A stretch of DNA of 36,232 nucleotides from contig JAAFHX010000017.1 of assembly GCA_013297695.1 (NCBI GenBank), positions 1 to 36,232 on the forward strand, written 5' to 3'. The DNA comes from Rhodobacterales bacterium. GTDB lineage: Bacteria > Pseudomonadota > Alphaproteobacteria > Rhodobacterales > Rhodobacteraceae. Positions within the stretch are counted from its first letter, which is position 1; each line of letters begins with the position of its first letter. The notes beneath the pieces are model-generated. The model made no database searches and was not told the origin of the DNA. It saw nothing but the letters and a program-made list of their open reading frames with translations. Both the position numbers and the translations under genes were made by a program. Of the stretch, positions 8,671 to 17,267 are shown one piece after another.

Positions 8671-10041
8671 ATGTCGGACATGGCGCGGAAGATGCGGGCC
8701 GAGGTGCCGCGGCTGACCTTTTTCGCCGTGCCGATCATCATCGGCTATTCGGCCTCGATGCTGCCGGGGATCACGGATTCGCTGATGCTGGCCCCGCTTG
8801 GTCCGGTGCCGCTGGCGGCGGTCGGGCTGACGGGGGCGATCTCGACCATCCTTTTCGCAACGGTCTGGGGGGTGCTGACCACCCTGGGTGTCCGCGTGGG
8901 CACGGCCTGGGGGGCGGGCGAGGCCCGGCGCATCCCGCATATCCTGCGCAACGGTCTGGTCCTTGGGGCGCTGATCGGTCTGGGGGCGGCTGCGGTCATG
9001 GGCCTGGGCTGGCTGGCGCTGCCGCTGTTCGGCCAGCCGCCCGAGGTGCTGGCGGCGATGCCCGGCTACTGGGTCTGCATGGCGCTGTTCATGGTGCCCT
9101 TCGCGGTGCAGACCGTCTTCACCTCGGCCTTCGAGGCGGTGGACCGGCCCTGGCTGGGCACCGGGTTCGCCTTTCTGGCAGTGGTCATCAACGTGCCGCT
9201 GAACTGGCTTCTGATCTGGGGCGGATTTGGCATTCCGCCCCTGGGCCTGACCGGCGCAGGGATTGCGAGCCTTGCAGCCGAAAGTCTGGCTTTGGCCGCG
9301 ACCTGGGCCTTCTGGCAGTTCGCGCCTTCCATGAAACGGCTGCGGCTGCGCCGGTCGCTCGACTGGACCGAGATCGGGGCGACCTTCCGCGAGGGCGCGC
9401 CGCTCGGGTTTCTCTATGCGGTGGAAACCGGGGCGGTGGCCGTGGGCACGATGCTGATCGGAACCTTCGGCACGGTGGCGCTTGCGGCAAATCAGGTCGT
9501 CTCGTCGGTCGGCGGGCTTTTGTACATGGTGCCGCTTGGGTTTGCGGGGGCCGTGGCGCTGCGGGTGGCGCAGGAAAACGGTGCGGGCAACGGCACGGCG
9601 CTGCGGCCCATCGCCTGGACGGCACTGGCGCTGGTCACGGGCTGGCTGGCTGCGGCGGTGCTGGTGCTGGTCCTTGGCGGCAGGGTCATCGCCGCCGCGA
9701 TCACCGCCGACCCCGAGGTGGTCGCGCTGGCGGCTACGCTGTTCATCGCAATTGCAGCCATGCAGATTTCGGATGGCGTGCAATCGACCATGCTGGGTGC
9801 CTTGCGCGGCATGTCGGACACGCGCTGGCCTGCGGTTGTGTCTATCCTGGCCTATTGGTCCGTGGCCATTCCGGCGGGCTGGCTGCTGGCCGTGCCGCTT
9901 GGCATGGGGCCGGTCGGCGTCTGGCTTGGTTTCGGGATGGGTCTTTCCCTGGCCGGCCTTGCGCTGCTGCTGCGGTTTCGCAGCCGGACCCCGGCGCAGG
10001 GCGGGAAAAACATCTCGCAAGTTGCTTCTGGCCTGCGCTAA
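8671..10041 (+). CDS. MATE family efflux transporter
   Basis: MSDMARKMRAEVPRLTFFAVPIIIGYSASMLPGITDSLMLAPLG...; 12-TM hydrophobic pattern; QVVSSVGGLLYMVPLGFAGAVALRVAQENGAG. Confidence 0.93.
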   Translation: MSDMARKMRAEVPRLTFFAVPIIIGYSASMLPGITDSLMLAPLGPVPLAAVGLTGAISTILFATVWGVLTTLGVRVGTAWGAGEARRIPHILRNGLVLGALIGLGAAAVMGLGWLALPLFGQPPEVLAAMPGYWVCMALFMVPFAVQTVFTSAFEAVDRPWLGTGFAFLAVVINVPLNWLLIWGGFGIPPLGLTGAGIASLAAESLALAATWAFWQFAPSMKRLRLRRSLDWTEIGATFREGAPLGFLYAVETGAVAVGTMLIGTFGTVALAANQVVSSVGGLLYMVPLGFAGAVALRVAQENGAGNGTALRPIAWTALALVTGWLAAAVLVLVLGGRVIAAAITADPEVVALAATLFIAIAAMQISDGVQSTMLGALRGMSDTRWPAVVSILAYWSVAIPAGWLLAVPLGMGPVGVWLGFGMGLSLAGLALLLRFRSRTPAQGGKNISQVASGLR

Positions 10042-10075
10042 CTCAGGGTGACGCGGGGCAGTCAGGGGAACCAGC

Positions 10076-10762
10076 ATGAAACGGTCGCGGATCAACGCCA
10101 TCATCGCCGACGCAGACGACCTGATCCGCCGTCACGGCTTTGCCCTGCCGCCCTTTGCCCGGTGGACCCCGTCCGGGTTCGTGGCCAACAAGGACCGGGC
10201 CGGGGCGATCACCTCGGCCCGACTGGGCTGGGACATCACCGATTTCGGGCAGGGCCGCTTTGACACGATGGGGCTGTTCCTGTTCACCCTGCGCAACGGG
10301 CGACTTGCCGACCTGCGGCGCGGCGGTGGCATGGTCTATGCCGAAAAGCTGCTGATCGCCCGGCAGGATCAGTGGACGCCGATGCACACCCACATCATCA
10401 AGGCCGAAGATATCATCAACCGGGGCGGGGCAAGGCTGGCGGTAAAGCTGTATGGGTCTGACGCTCAGGGGCGGTTCGACAAGACACGGGGTGGCACCGT
10501 GTTCTGCGACGGTATGGCGCGGGACTTTGCGCCGGGCGAGGTTCTTCTGCTGTCCCCGGGTGAAAGCGTCACGCTGCTGCCGGGGGACTGGCATGCCTTT
10601 TGGGGCGAAGGCGGCGATGTGCTGATCGGCGAGGTTTCGACCGTGAACGACGATGTGACCGACAACATCTTTGTCGCCCCCGTTGGCCGGTTTGCCGAGA
10701 TCGAGGAAGACGAGGCCCCGATGCATCTGCTGGTCAGCGACTATGACCGCTGGCTGGCCTGA
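10076..10762 (+). CDS. D-lyxose/D-mannose isomerase-family (cupin) sugar isomerase
   Basis: MKRSRINAIIADADDLIRRHGFALPPFARWTP...; QWTPMHTHIIKAEDIINRGGARLAVKLYGS, LLPGDWHAFWGEGGDVLIGEVSTVNDDVTDN metal-binding cupin pattern. Confidence 0.86.
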   Translation: MKRSRINAIIADADDLIRRHGFALPPFARWTPSGFVANKDRAGAITSARLGWDITDFGQGRFDTMGLFLFTLRNGRLADLRRGGGMVYAEKLLIARQDQWTPMHTHIIKAEDIINRGGARLAVKLYGSDAQGRFDKTRGGTVFCDGMARDFAPGEVLLLSPGESVTLLPGDWHAFWGEGGDVLIGEVSTVNDDVTDNIFVAPVGRFAEIEEDEAPMHLLVSDYDRWLA

Positions 10763-11970
10763 GAAAGTCGCGCCGCCAGCCAGGCCCGAAGGGCCGCATC
10801 CCCGGTCAGACCCATGGCCCGATGCAGGGCCTGTGCCTGCCCCACCTTGTCGCCCATCCGCGCCAGCGCCTCGGCACGCAGCGCCCACCAGGGCTGGAAC
10901 CCCTGCGCCCCGGTCAGGGCATCCAGCGCGGCCAGCGCCGCTTTTGGGCCGTCCAGTTCCAGCGTGACGGCGGCGGCGGCTGTCGCCCCGCCAAGGCTGG
11001 GCGACAGCCGGTCAAGGGCGGCATGCAGTGTCGCAAGCGCGGGCCAGTTGGTCCGCCCCAGCATCGCCCCTTCGCTGTGCACCGACTGGATTGCTGCTTC
11101 GCACTGGAAACGGCCAAAGTGGCCCATGGCTGCCGCATCGGCCAGCAGACGGTCGGCCCGGTGGATCATGCGGTGGTCCCATAAAGCCGTATCTTGTTCG
11201 AAAACTGCAAGATACTGCCCGTTTCTTGCCGGTTCCCGCGCCCGGATATGCAGTATAAGGGAAAGCAGCCCCTTGGGCTCCGGCTGGTCCGGGGTCAGGT
11301 CGGCCAGCAGTTCCGCCAGATAGATCGCTTCAGACGCAAGATCTGCGCGGGCGGGGTCCGACCCCGGAACCGCCTCCCAGCCAAGCGCGGCGGCGGCAAG
11401 CACCGCCTCCATGACCTGCGGAAGGCGAGGGCCGATCTCGTCGGGGTCGGGCCGGGAAAAGCGTGCGCCCGCCTCGCGCAGGCGGGTCTTGGCGCGTGAC
11501 AGGCGCTGCCCCATGGTGGCGGGCGAGATCAGGAAGGCCCCCGCGATGCGCTCGGCCGACAGGCCCAGCACGGCCTGCAGCATCAGCGGGGTCTGGGTGC
11601 CGGGGTCGATGGCCGGATGGGTGCATGCGAACAGAAGGCCCAGCCGATGGTCGGGAAAGGCATCGGGCATGGCACTTGCCTCGTCGGTCAGCAGGGTCAG
11701 GTCCGGCAGGGCTGCGGCGGCGGTGGCAGCCCGGGCGCGGGCATGGCCCGCCGCCCGTTTCGCCGCCGTCATCAGCCAGGCTTCGGGTCGGTCGGGCACG
11801 CCGCGCCGGGGCCAGGTTTCCAGTGCGGCCCGCAGCGCCTCGGACAAGGCATCCTCTGCCGCGGCCAGATCGCAATTGCGTGCCGCGAGCAGCGCCACCA
11901 GCCGCCCATAGGCCGCGCGCACCGCCCGTTCCGCGGCAGCCTGCGCGGCGTCTGGCGCGGGCGGGGTCAC
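10741..11970 (-). CDS. ECF RNA polymerase sigma factor with long C-terminal extension (ECF42-like)
   Basis: GTG start at 11970 overlaps the YCII gene stop (GTGA). RAAYGRLVALLAARNCDLAAAEDALSEALRAALETWPRRGVPDRPEAWLMTAAKR; C-terminus DRLSPSLGGATAAAAVTLELDGPKAALAALD typical of this large-extension group. Confidence 0.92.
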   Translation of the reverse strand: MTPPAPDAAQAAAERAVRAAYGRLVALLAARNCDLAAAEDALSEALRAALETWPRRGVPDRPEAWLMTAAKRAAGHARARAATAAAALPDLTLLTDEASAMPDAFPDHRLGLLFACTHPAIDPGTQTPLMLQAVLGLSAERIAGAFLISPATMGQRLSRAKTRLREAGARFSRPDPDEIGPRLPQVMEAVLAAAALGWEAVPGSDPARADLASEAIYLAELLADLTPDQPEPKGLLSLILHIRAREPARNGQYLAVFEQDTALWDHRMIHRADRLLADAAAMGHFGRFQCEAAIQSVHSEGAMLGRTNWPALATLHAALDRLSPSLGGATAAAAVTLELDGPKAALAALDALTGAQGFQPWWALRAEALARMGDKVGQAQALHRAMGLTGDAALRAWLAARLSQASQRS

Positions 11971-12323
11971 CCCGGCATGGCCAGCACGGGGCGCACCTCG
12001 GTCGAACCCGTGGCGCTGGAGGGGGCCCTTGCAGCCCAATCCAGCGCCGCGTCCATATCGGGCACCTCGATCAGGAAGAACCCGCCCAGATGTTCCTTGA
12101 CCTCGGCGAAGGGGCCGTCCTGCACGGTGCGACCGGTGGCGCGTATCCGGACGGTGGCGGCGGTTGCGGGCGGCAGCAGGCCCGCGCCCGACACGAACAC
12201 GCCTGCCTGAGCCAGCGTTGCGCCATAGGCGGACCATCCGGCCCAATAGGTGCCCGCTTCGGCCGGGTTGTCGCGCCGCGCGAAATCGGCGGGGGTCTCA
12301 TGGCACAGGATCATGTATTGCAT
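11967..12323 (-). CDS. YCII-related (DGPF) domain protein
   Basis: MQYMILCHETPADFARRDNPAEAGTYWAGWSAYGATLAQAGVFVSGAGLLPP...RTVQDGPFAEVKEHLGGFFLIEVPDMDAALDWAARAP; intact DGPFAE motif. Confidence 0.95.
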   Translation of the reverse strand: MQYMILCHETPADFARRDNPAEAGTYWAGWSAYGATLAQAGVFVSGAGLLPPATAATVRIRATGRTVQDGPFAEVKEHLGGFFLIEVPDMDAALDWAARAPSSATGSTEVRPVLAMPG

Positions 12324-12332
12324 GGCTTTTCC

Positions 12333-12710
12333 TCACATTCCGGGGGCGGCGATGGTGGCGCGAACCTCGACCCCTGCGGCGGGCAATCGCGCCGCCCAGC
12401 CTGCGGCGGCGGCGGCATCGGCCACGTCGATCAGGAAAAAGCCGCCAAACACCAGCGCGCTCGGGTCGGTCGCGGTGCCGACCTGCGCAACCGGCGTCGG
12501 AACCAGTGCCGCCCCGCCCCGCAGGACCCCGGCTGCGGCGGCCTGCTTGCCGAAATCGGCATAGGCGGCCCAATAGGACTGCCCCTTTGCCCCGGCATCG
12601 CTGCGCAAGGCAATCTGCGCCGGTGTTTCGTGGATCAGAAGGACAAAGGGTTCGGCAAGGGCCGGGCCAATGCCAAGGCAAAGGGCCAAGGCCAGAGCGG
12701 CGGATTTCAT
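12333..12710 (-). CDS. YCII-related protein with predicted signal peptide
   Basis: MKSAALALALCLGIGPALAEPFVLLIHETPAQIALRSDAGAKGQSYWAAYADFGKQAAAAGVLRGGAALVPTPVAQVGTATDPSALVFGGFFLIDVADAAAAAGWAARLP; aligns with the neighbouring YCII protein but lacks DGPF. Confidence 0.88.
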   Translation of the reverse strand: MKSAALALALCLGIGPALAEPFVLLIHETPAQIALRSDAGAKGQSYWAAYADFGKQAAAAGVLRGGAALVPTPVAQVGTATDPSALVFGGFFLIDVADAAAAAGWAARLPAAGVEVRATIAAPGM

Positions 12711-12719
12711 CGTTTTCAC

Positions 12720-12762
12720 CTCATCAGGACAGGGCCGCACCATGCGGTCCTGAACTGATGAG
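12720..12762. promoter_or_regulatory. 43-nt near-perfect palindrome / stem-loop immediately 5' of the exported YCII gene
   Basis: CTCATCAG GA CAGG G CCGCA CCA TGCGG T CCTG AA CTGATGAG: paired arms of 8, 4 and 5 nt with small internal mismatches. Confidence 0.75.
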
Positions 12763-12824
12763 CGGCGCGCCATCGGCATTTCGACAGGCCGCGCGGAAAA
12801 ATCCTGCACGAGGCCCGGGTCCGG

Positions 12825-13637
12825 TCAGATCACGACCGGCGGGGGAACCGGCACTTCGGGCAGAACCGGTTCGCCAAAGGGGGCGGGCGCTGCCGGATTG
12901 GCTGCAGGCCTGGGCTTCACCGCCACAGGCTTCGGGGCTGCAGGGGGCAGCGAAAGCCCCGTCGGCATCTGCCCGTCGCGGGTCATCACGATGACCTTCG
13001 CCCCATCCGGCACGCGCGAATACAGGTCGATCACGTCCTGGTTTATCATCCGGATGCAGCCGGACGACGCATTGCGCCCGATCGACCGCCATTCCGGTGT
13101 GCCGTGGATGCGGTAGCCGTAATCGATCCCGTTCGTCTGAAGGTACAGCGCCCGGGCCCCAAGCGGGTTCTCCGGCCCGCCCGGCTGGCCGTTCGCCCAT
13201 TTCGCCAGTTCCGGCTTGCGCGCGATCATCTCGGGTGGCGGGGTCCAGTTCGGCCAGGTCTTGCGACCCGAAATCACGGCCTCTCCGGACCATTCAAAAC
13301 CGTCCCGCCCGACCGCGATGCCATAGCGGATCGCCTCGTTCGGGCCGGTGACCAGATGCAACTGCCGCAGTGCCGGGTTGATGATGATCGTGCCGGGGGC
13401 CTGATCTGTCGGATATACAACTGTCTGCCGCCGGAATTCGGGCGGAATTTCATCCACCGGCAGCGCCGGGATCGAGAACGGCCCGTCCTGACGCGAGACA
13501 TAGATGGTGTCGGGGGCGGGGACCTCGACAGGTACGGGTGCTGCGGCCATCGTGACCGTCGGTCCGCCCGGAACACATCCTGCAACGGTCAGCGACAGAA
13601 GCCCTGCCACGACCAGCCTGCCCGTAAGCCCCACCAT
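12825..13637 (-). CDS. L,D-transpeptidase (YkuD domain) lipoprotein
   Basis: MVGLTGRLVVAGLLSLTVAGC lipobox; YRIHGTPEWRSIGRNASSGCIRMINQDVIDLYSRV catalytic HG..SxGCIRM. Confidence 0.95.
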   Translation of the reverse strand: MVGLTGRLVVAGLLSLTVAGCVPGGPTVTMAAAPVPVEVPAPDTIYVSRQDGPFSIPALPVDEIPPEFRRQTVVYPTDQAPGTIIINPALRQLHLVTGPNEAIRYGIAVGRDGFEWSGEAVISGRKTWPNWTPPPEMIARKPELAKWANGQPGGPENPLGARALYLQTNGIDYGYRIHGTPEWRSIGRNASSGCIRMINQDVIDLYSRVPDGAKVIVMTRDGQMPTGLSLPPAAPKPVAVKPRPAANPAAPAPFGEPVLPEVPVPPPVVI

Positions 13638-13758
13638 CTGCCTGATCCTCTTGCGTCTTGTTGCGTTCCGACGCCACGCGCCGATCCGATTGCCGCGCAG
13701 AATACTCAACCCACCGCCAAGATTCCAGCGGATAGACCGAAGAATTCGGGGATATCGG

Positions 13759-14595
13759 TCACAGGCTTGTGCGCAGGTGCCACAGTTCGGGGAACAATTC
13801 CACCTCCAGCATCCGCCGCAGATAGCCGACGCCGGATGTCCCGCCGGTGCCGCGTTTCAACCCGATCACCCGTTCCACCGTGGTGACATGGTTGAATCGC
13901 CAGCGGCGGAAGTAGTCTTCGAAGTCCACGAGCTTTTCGGCCAGTTCGTACAGGTCCCAATGCGCCTCGGGGGTGCGGTAGACGGTTTCCCACACCGCCT
14001 GCACGCCCGTGTCCGCGACCCAGGGCTGCGACAGATCGCGGGTCAGAACAGCCTGCGGAACCGGCAGGCCCGCCCGTGCCAGCGCCCGCAGCGCCTCGTC
14101 ATACAGCGAGGGGCGGGCAAGTTCGGCCTCCAGCAGTGCCAGGATGTCGGGGCGGTGCACATGGGGCCGCAGCATCGCCGGATTGCGGTTGCCCACCGCA
14201 TATTCGATCAGCCGGTACTGCCAGGACTGGAACCCCGAGGATTGGCCGAGGTCGTTGCGAAAACGGGTATAGTCTGCCGGGGTCATCGTGCGCAGCACGT
14301 CCCAGGCCGAATTGAGCTGTTCGAAAATGCGCGAAATCCTCGCCAGCAGCTTGAACGCCGGGCGCAGCCGGTCTGCGGCAATGGCGTCGCGTGCGGCATC
14401 AAGTTCGTGCAGTGCCAGCCGCATCCAAAGTTCCGAGGTCTGGTGCTGGATGATGAACAGCATTTCGTCATGTGCCCCGGTCAGACAGCGTTGTGCCCCG
14501 AGGATCGCGTCGATCCGAAGGTAGTCACCGTAGGACATGCGGCCGTCAAAGTTCATCTCGGCACCCTCGCGGGCGGGATCGTGCGGGGTGGTCAT
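13759..14595 (-). CDS. kynA: Tryptophan 2,3-dioxygenase
   Basis: [91 protein letters not shown]. Confidence 0.98.
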   Translation of the reverse strand: MTTPHDPAREGAEMNFDGRMSYGDYLRIDAILGAQRCLTGAHDEMLFIIQHQTSELWMRLALHELDAARDAIAADRLRPAFKLLARISRIFEQLNSAWDVLRTMTPADYTRFRNDLGQSSGFQSWQYRLIEYAVGNRNPAMLRPHVHRPDILALLEAELARPSLYDEALRALARAGLPVPQAVLTRDLSQPWVADTGVQAVWETVYRTPEAHWDLYELAEKLVDFEDYFRRWRFNHVTTVERVIGLKRGTGGTSGVGYLRRMLEVELFPELWHLRTSL

Positions 14596-14731
14596 GATGA
14601 AGCCTCCGTCAGGGGAAGGGCGTGGTGCGGGCGATGAAGGGCGCGGCACCGGGCAGGGCTGAGATGCGCCCCGCATCGCCCGCGCCGCACCCCCGGCGCG
14701 CAGGCAGACGGGGCGGGCTGGCGGTGCAGGG

Positions 14732-15229
14732 TCATGCGGGGGTGATCCGGTCCAGCGCCATCGCCCGGTTGACCGGGTTGTCTTCGGGCCGGTTGCGCAG
14801 GTCCTGCCCGCCGATCTCCCGTATCTCCGGGGCAAGCCGCCAGCCGTGCCGGAAAAAGAAGCCTTGCGCATACCGGCTGGCAAGCACCGTCAGGCGGGTC
14901 AGGCCCAGGCCGCGCGCCTCGTCCAGCAGCGCGGCATACAGCCGGTCGGCAAGACCGGTCCCCATGCGGTCCGGGCACACGAAGGCCATGTTCAGATACC
15001 CGTCGCGTTCCAGCATCATGAACCCCGTGATCCGCAAACCCTCGGCCGCAACCAGCGTCAGATGCCGGTCAAGCCAGGGGCCCCAGTCGGCGGTCAGGGC
15101 GGGATCGGGCACCCATGCCAGCCGCTCTGCCTGTGAATAGCGCCCGGCGCATCCCTCGCGGACCGCCTGCACAAAGACATCTCTCGTGGCGGCGGCATCC
15201 TCGGGACGAAAGCGGCGGATCGTGGCCAT
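14732..15229 (-). CDS. GNAT family N-acetyltransferase
   Basis: [32 protein letters not shown]...[62 protein letters not shown]. Confidence 0.92.
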   Translation of the reverse strand: MATIRRFRPEDAAATRDVFVQAVREGCAGRYSQAERLAWVPDPALTADWGPWLDRHLTLVAAEGLRITGFMMLERDGYLNMAFVCPDRMGTGLADRLYAALLDEARGLGLTRLTVLASRYAQGFFFRHGWRLAPEIREIGGQDLRNRPEDNPVNRAMALDRITPA

Positions 15230-15319
15230 GGCGGGTCTCGGTCAGGCTGCGGTGCGGTCGTCGGGGGTCCGAGGGATCATTGCGCGGCAGGTCCGTCCCT
15301 GCCGGATCAGGCCAGGCGC

Positions 15320-16513
15320 TCAGGTCACCCGGGCGCGTGTCTTGTACTCCGGACGGTCCCACAGGTTTCCGGCCATCACCTCGGCAAGGATCGCCATTGC
15401 TGCCCGGACCTCGTCCAAGCCGATGTACAGCGGGGTGAACCCGAAGCGCAGGATGTCGGGTGCGCGGAAATCGCCGATCACGCCACGCGCGATCAGCGCC
15501 TGCATGATGGCATAGCCCTCGGGGTGGCGGAAACTGACCTGGCTGCCGCGCTTGTGTGGGTCGCTCGGCGAGGCGAGGGTCAGCATGGGGCAGGCAGCCT
15601 CGACCCCTGCGATGAACCCTTCGGTCAGTTCGATCGACCGTGCGCGCACATCGGCCATCTCGGCCATGTCCCAGACATCCAGCGCCGCCTCGAGCGCCGC
15701 AAGTTGCAGCACCGGCGGCGTGCCCACCCGCATTCGCTCGATCCCCCGGCCGGGGCGATAGTCGGCGTCAAAGGCAAAGGGGGCCTCGTGCCCCAGCCAA
15801 CCCGACAGGGCAGGGCGCACACCCTCGGCATGGTGGGGGGCCACATAGATGAAGGCTGGGCCGCCGGGGCCGGAGTTGAGGTATTTGTAGGTGCAGCCCA
15901 CGGCAAAATCGGCCCCTGCCCCGGTCAGATCGACCGGGATCGCCCCCGCCGAATGGGCCAGATCCCAGATCGCCAGCGCGCCTGCCGCGTGGGCGCGGGC
16001 GGTAAGGTCGGCCATGTCGTGCAGACGTCCGGTGCGGTAATCCACCTCGGTCAGCATCGTCACCGCGACGGTGTCATCGACGGCCCCTGCAACCTCTTCC
16101 GGCGCGACGGTGCGCAGGCAATAGCCATCGCCCAAAGTCCGGCACAGCCCGTCGGCCATGTAAAGGTCGGACGGAAAGTTGCCGGTATCTGAAAGGATCA
16201 CGCGGCGGCCGGGGCGCATTTCCAGCGCCGAGGCCAGCGCCTGATAGACCTTGACCGACAGCGTGTCGCCCATCACCACCGTTCCGGGCGGCGCCCCGAT
16301 CAGCCGCCCGATCCGGTCGCCCACGCGTGATGGCTGGTCCATCCACCCGGCCTTGTTCCAGCCGGTTATCAGCATCTCGCCCCATTCGTCGGTGATGCTG
16401 CGGGCAACGCGCGCCGCTGCTGCACGCGGCAGCGGGCCAAGCGAGTTGCCGTCCAGATAGATCACCCCGTCCGGCAGGTGGAACATCGCGCGGGTCGCAT
16501 CAAAATCGGTCAT
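15320..16513 (-). CDS. kynU: Kynureninase
   Basis: MTDFDATRAMFHLPDGVIYLDGNSLGPLP, WDLAHSAGAIPVDLTGAGADFAVGCTYKYLNSGPGGPAFIYV (PLP lysine region), RGVIGDFRAPDILRFGFTPLYIG. Confidence 0.98.
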   Translation of the reverse strand: MTDFDATRAMFHLPDGVIYLDGNSLGPLPRAAAARVARSITDEWGEMLITGWNKAGWMDQPSRVGDRIGRLIGAPPGTVVMGDTLSVKVYQALASALEMRPGRRVILSDTGNFPSDLYMADGLCRTLGDGYCLRTVAPEEVAGAVDDTVAVTMLTEVDYRTGRLHDMADLTARAHAAGALAIWDLAHSAGAIPVDLTGAGADFAVGCTYKYLNSGPGGPAFIYVAPHHAEGVRPALSGWLGHEAPFAFDADYRPGRGIERMRVGTPPVLQLAALEAALDVWDMAEMADVRARSIELTEGFIAGVEAACPMLTLASPSDPHKRGSQVSFRHPEGYAIMQALIARGVIGDFRAPDILRFGFTPLYIGLDEVRAAMAILAEVMAGNLWDRPEYKTRARVT

Positions 16514-16655
16514 GGTGGCCTCCTGCCGCAAGCCTAGCGTTGCTGCTGCGCGATTGAAAGCCGGAGGTCGGCGTTGCCCTGACCCCCGAGCGTCCGCCCG
16601 GCACCGCTTGCCGCCACGCCGGGCCGGTGCCAGACTTGGGTTCCAGACAGGGGAT

Positions 16656-17132
16656 ATGACGGGGATGGGCAAGGGCCTGACCGGACGGCTTGTGCGGCAG
16701 TGGGAAAGCCCGCCAACATGGCTGGCGCTGTTTCTCGTGCTGGCCTGGGTCCAGTCGCGGATGCTGCCCGCATTCCCGCCGGGTCCGCAGGTCAGGACGG
16801 CAGGCGCAGTCCTGATTGCGGCGGGCCTTGGGGTGATGGTGCTGGCGGTGCTGCAGTTTCGCCGCCACCGTACGACGGTTCTGCCGCGCGAGACGCCGAC
16901 GGCGATGATCGACACCGGCATCTACCGGTTTTCGCGCAACCCGATCTACCTTGCCGATACGCTGATTCTGTCCGGCGCAATCCTGCGTTGGGATCTGGGC
17001 GGGATCATCCTGGTGCCGCTGTTCATGGCGGTCATCCGCCAGCGGTTCATTCTGGGCGAAGAAGCCGGGTTGCGCGCATGTTTCGGAGCGGAATTCGACG
17101 CCTATTCCGCCCGCACGCGCCGCTGGCTTTGA
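16656..17132 (+). CDS. Isoprenylcysteine carboxylmethyltransferase (ICMT)/PEMT-like membrane methyltransferase
   Basis: TPTAMIDTGIYRFSRNPIYLADTLILSGAIL...RQRFILGEEAGLRACFGAEFDAYSARTRRWL; RNPxY and EE...Y..RRW signatures. Confidence 0.86.
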   Translation: MTGMGKGLTGRLVRQWESPPTWLALFLVLAWVQSRMLPAFPPGPQVRTAGAVLIAAGLGVMVLAVLQFRRHRTTVLPRETPTAMIDTGIYRFSRNPIYLADTLILSGAILRWDLGGIILVPLFMAVIRQRFILGEEAGLRACFGAEFDAYSARTRRWL

Positions 17133-17267
17133 CACCCGGGGCGTGAAACGCAGGCCCGGCCCCGCAGGGCAGCGCGCTGCTTGTGAAATATTGTTGCGCA
17201 AGTTACATCGGGCCGCGATACATATGGGCCGGGTCGCGGCCTTGAGAGCATCAGACGGGGGAACACT

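Noticed and set aside
10741-12246. 501-aa version of the sigma factor starting at 12246
   Set aside because: The first 92 codons lie over the YCII gene in another frame; the GTG at 11970 overlapping the YCII stop gives a standard sigma N-terminus.
11463-12758. 431-aa + ORF across the sigma/YCII locus
   Set aside because: Arg/Pro/Gly-rich antisense translation; opposite strand has three recognisable proteins.
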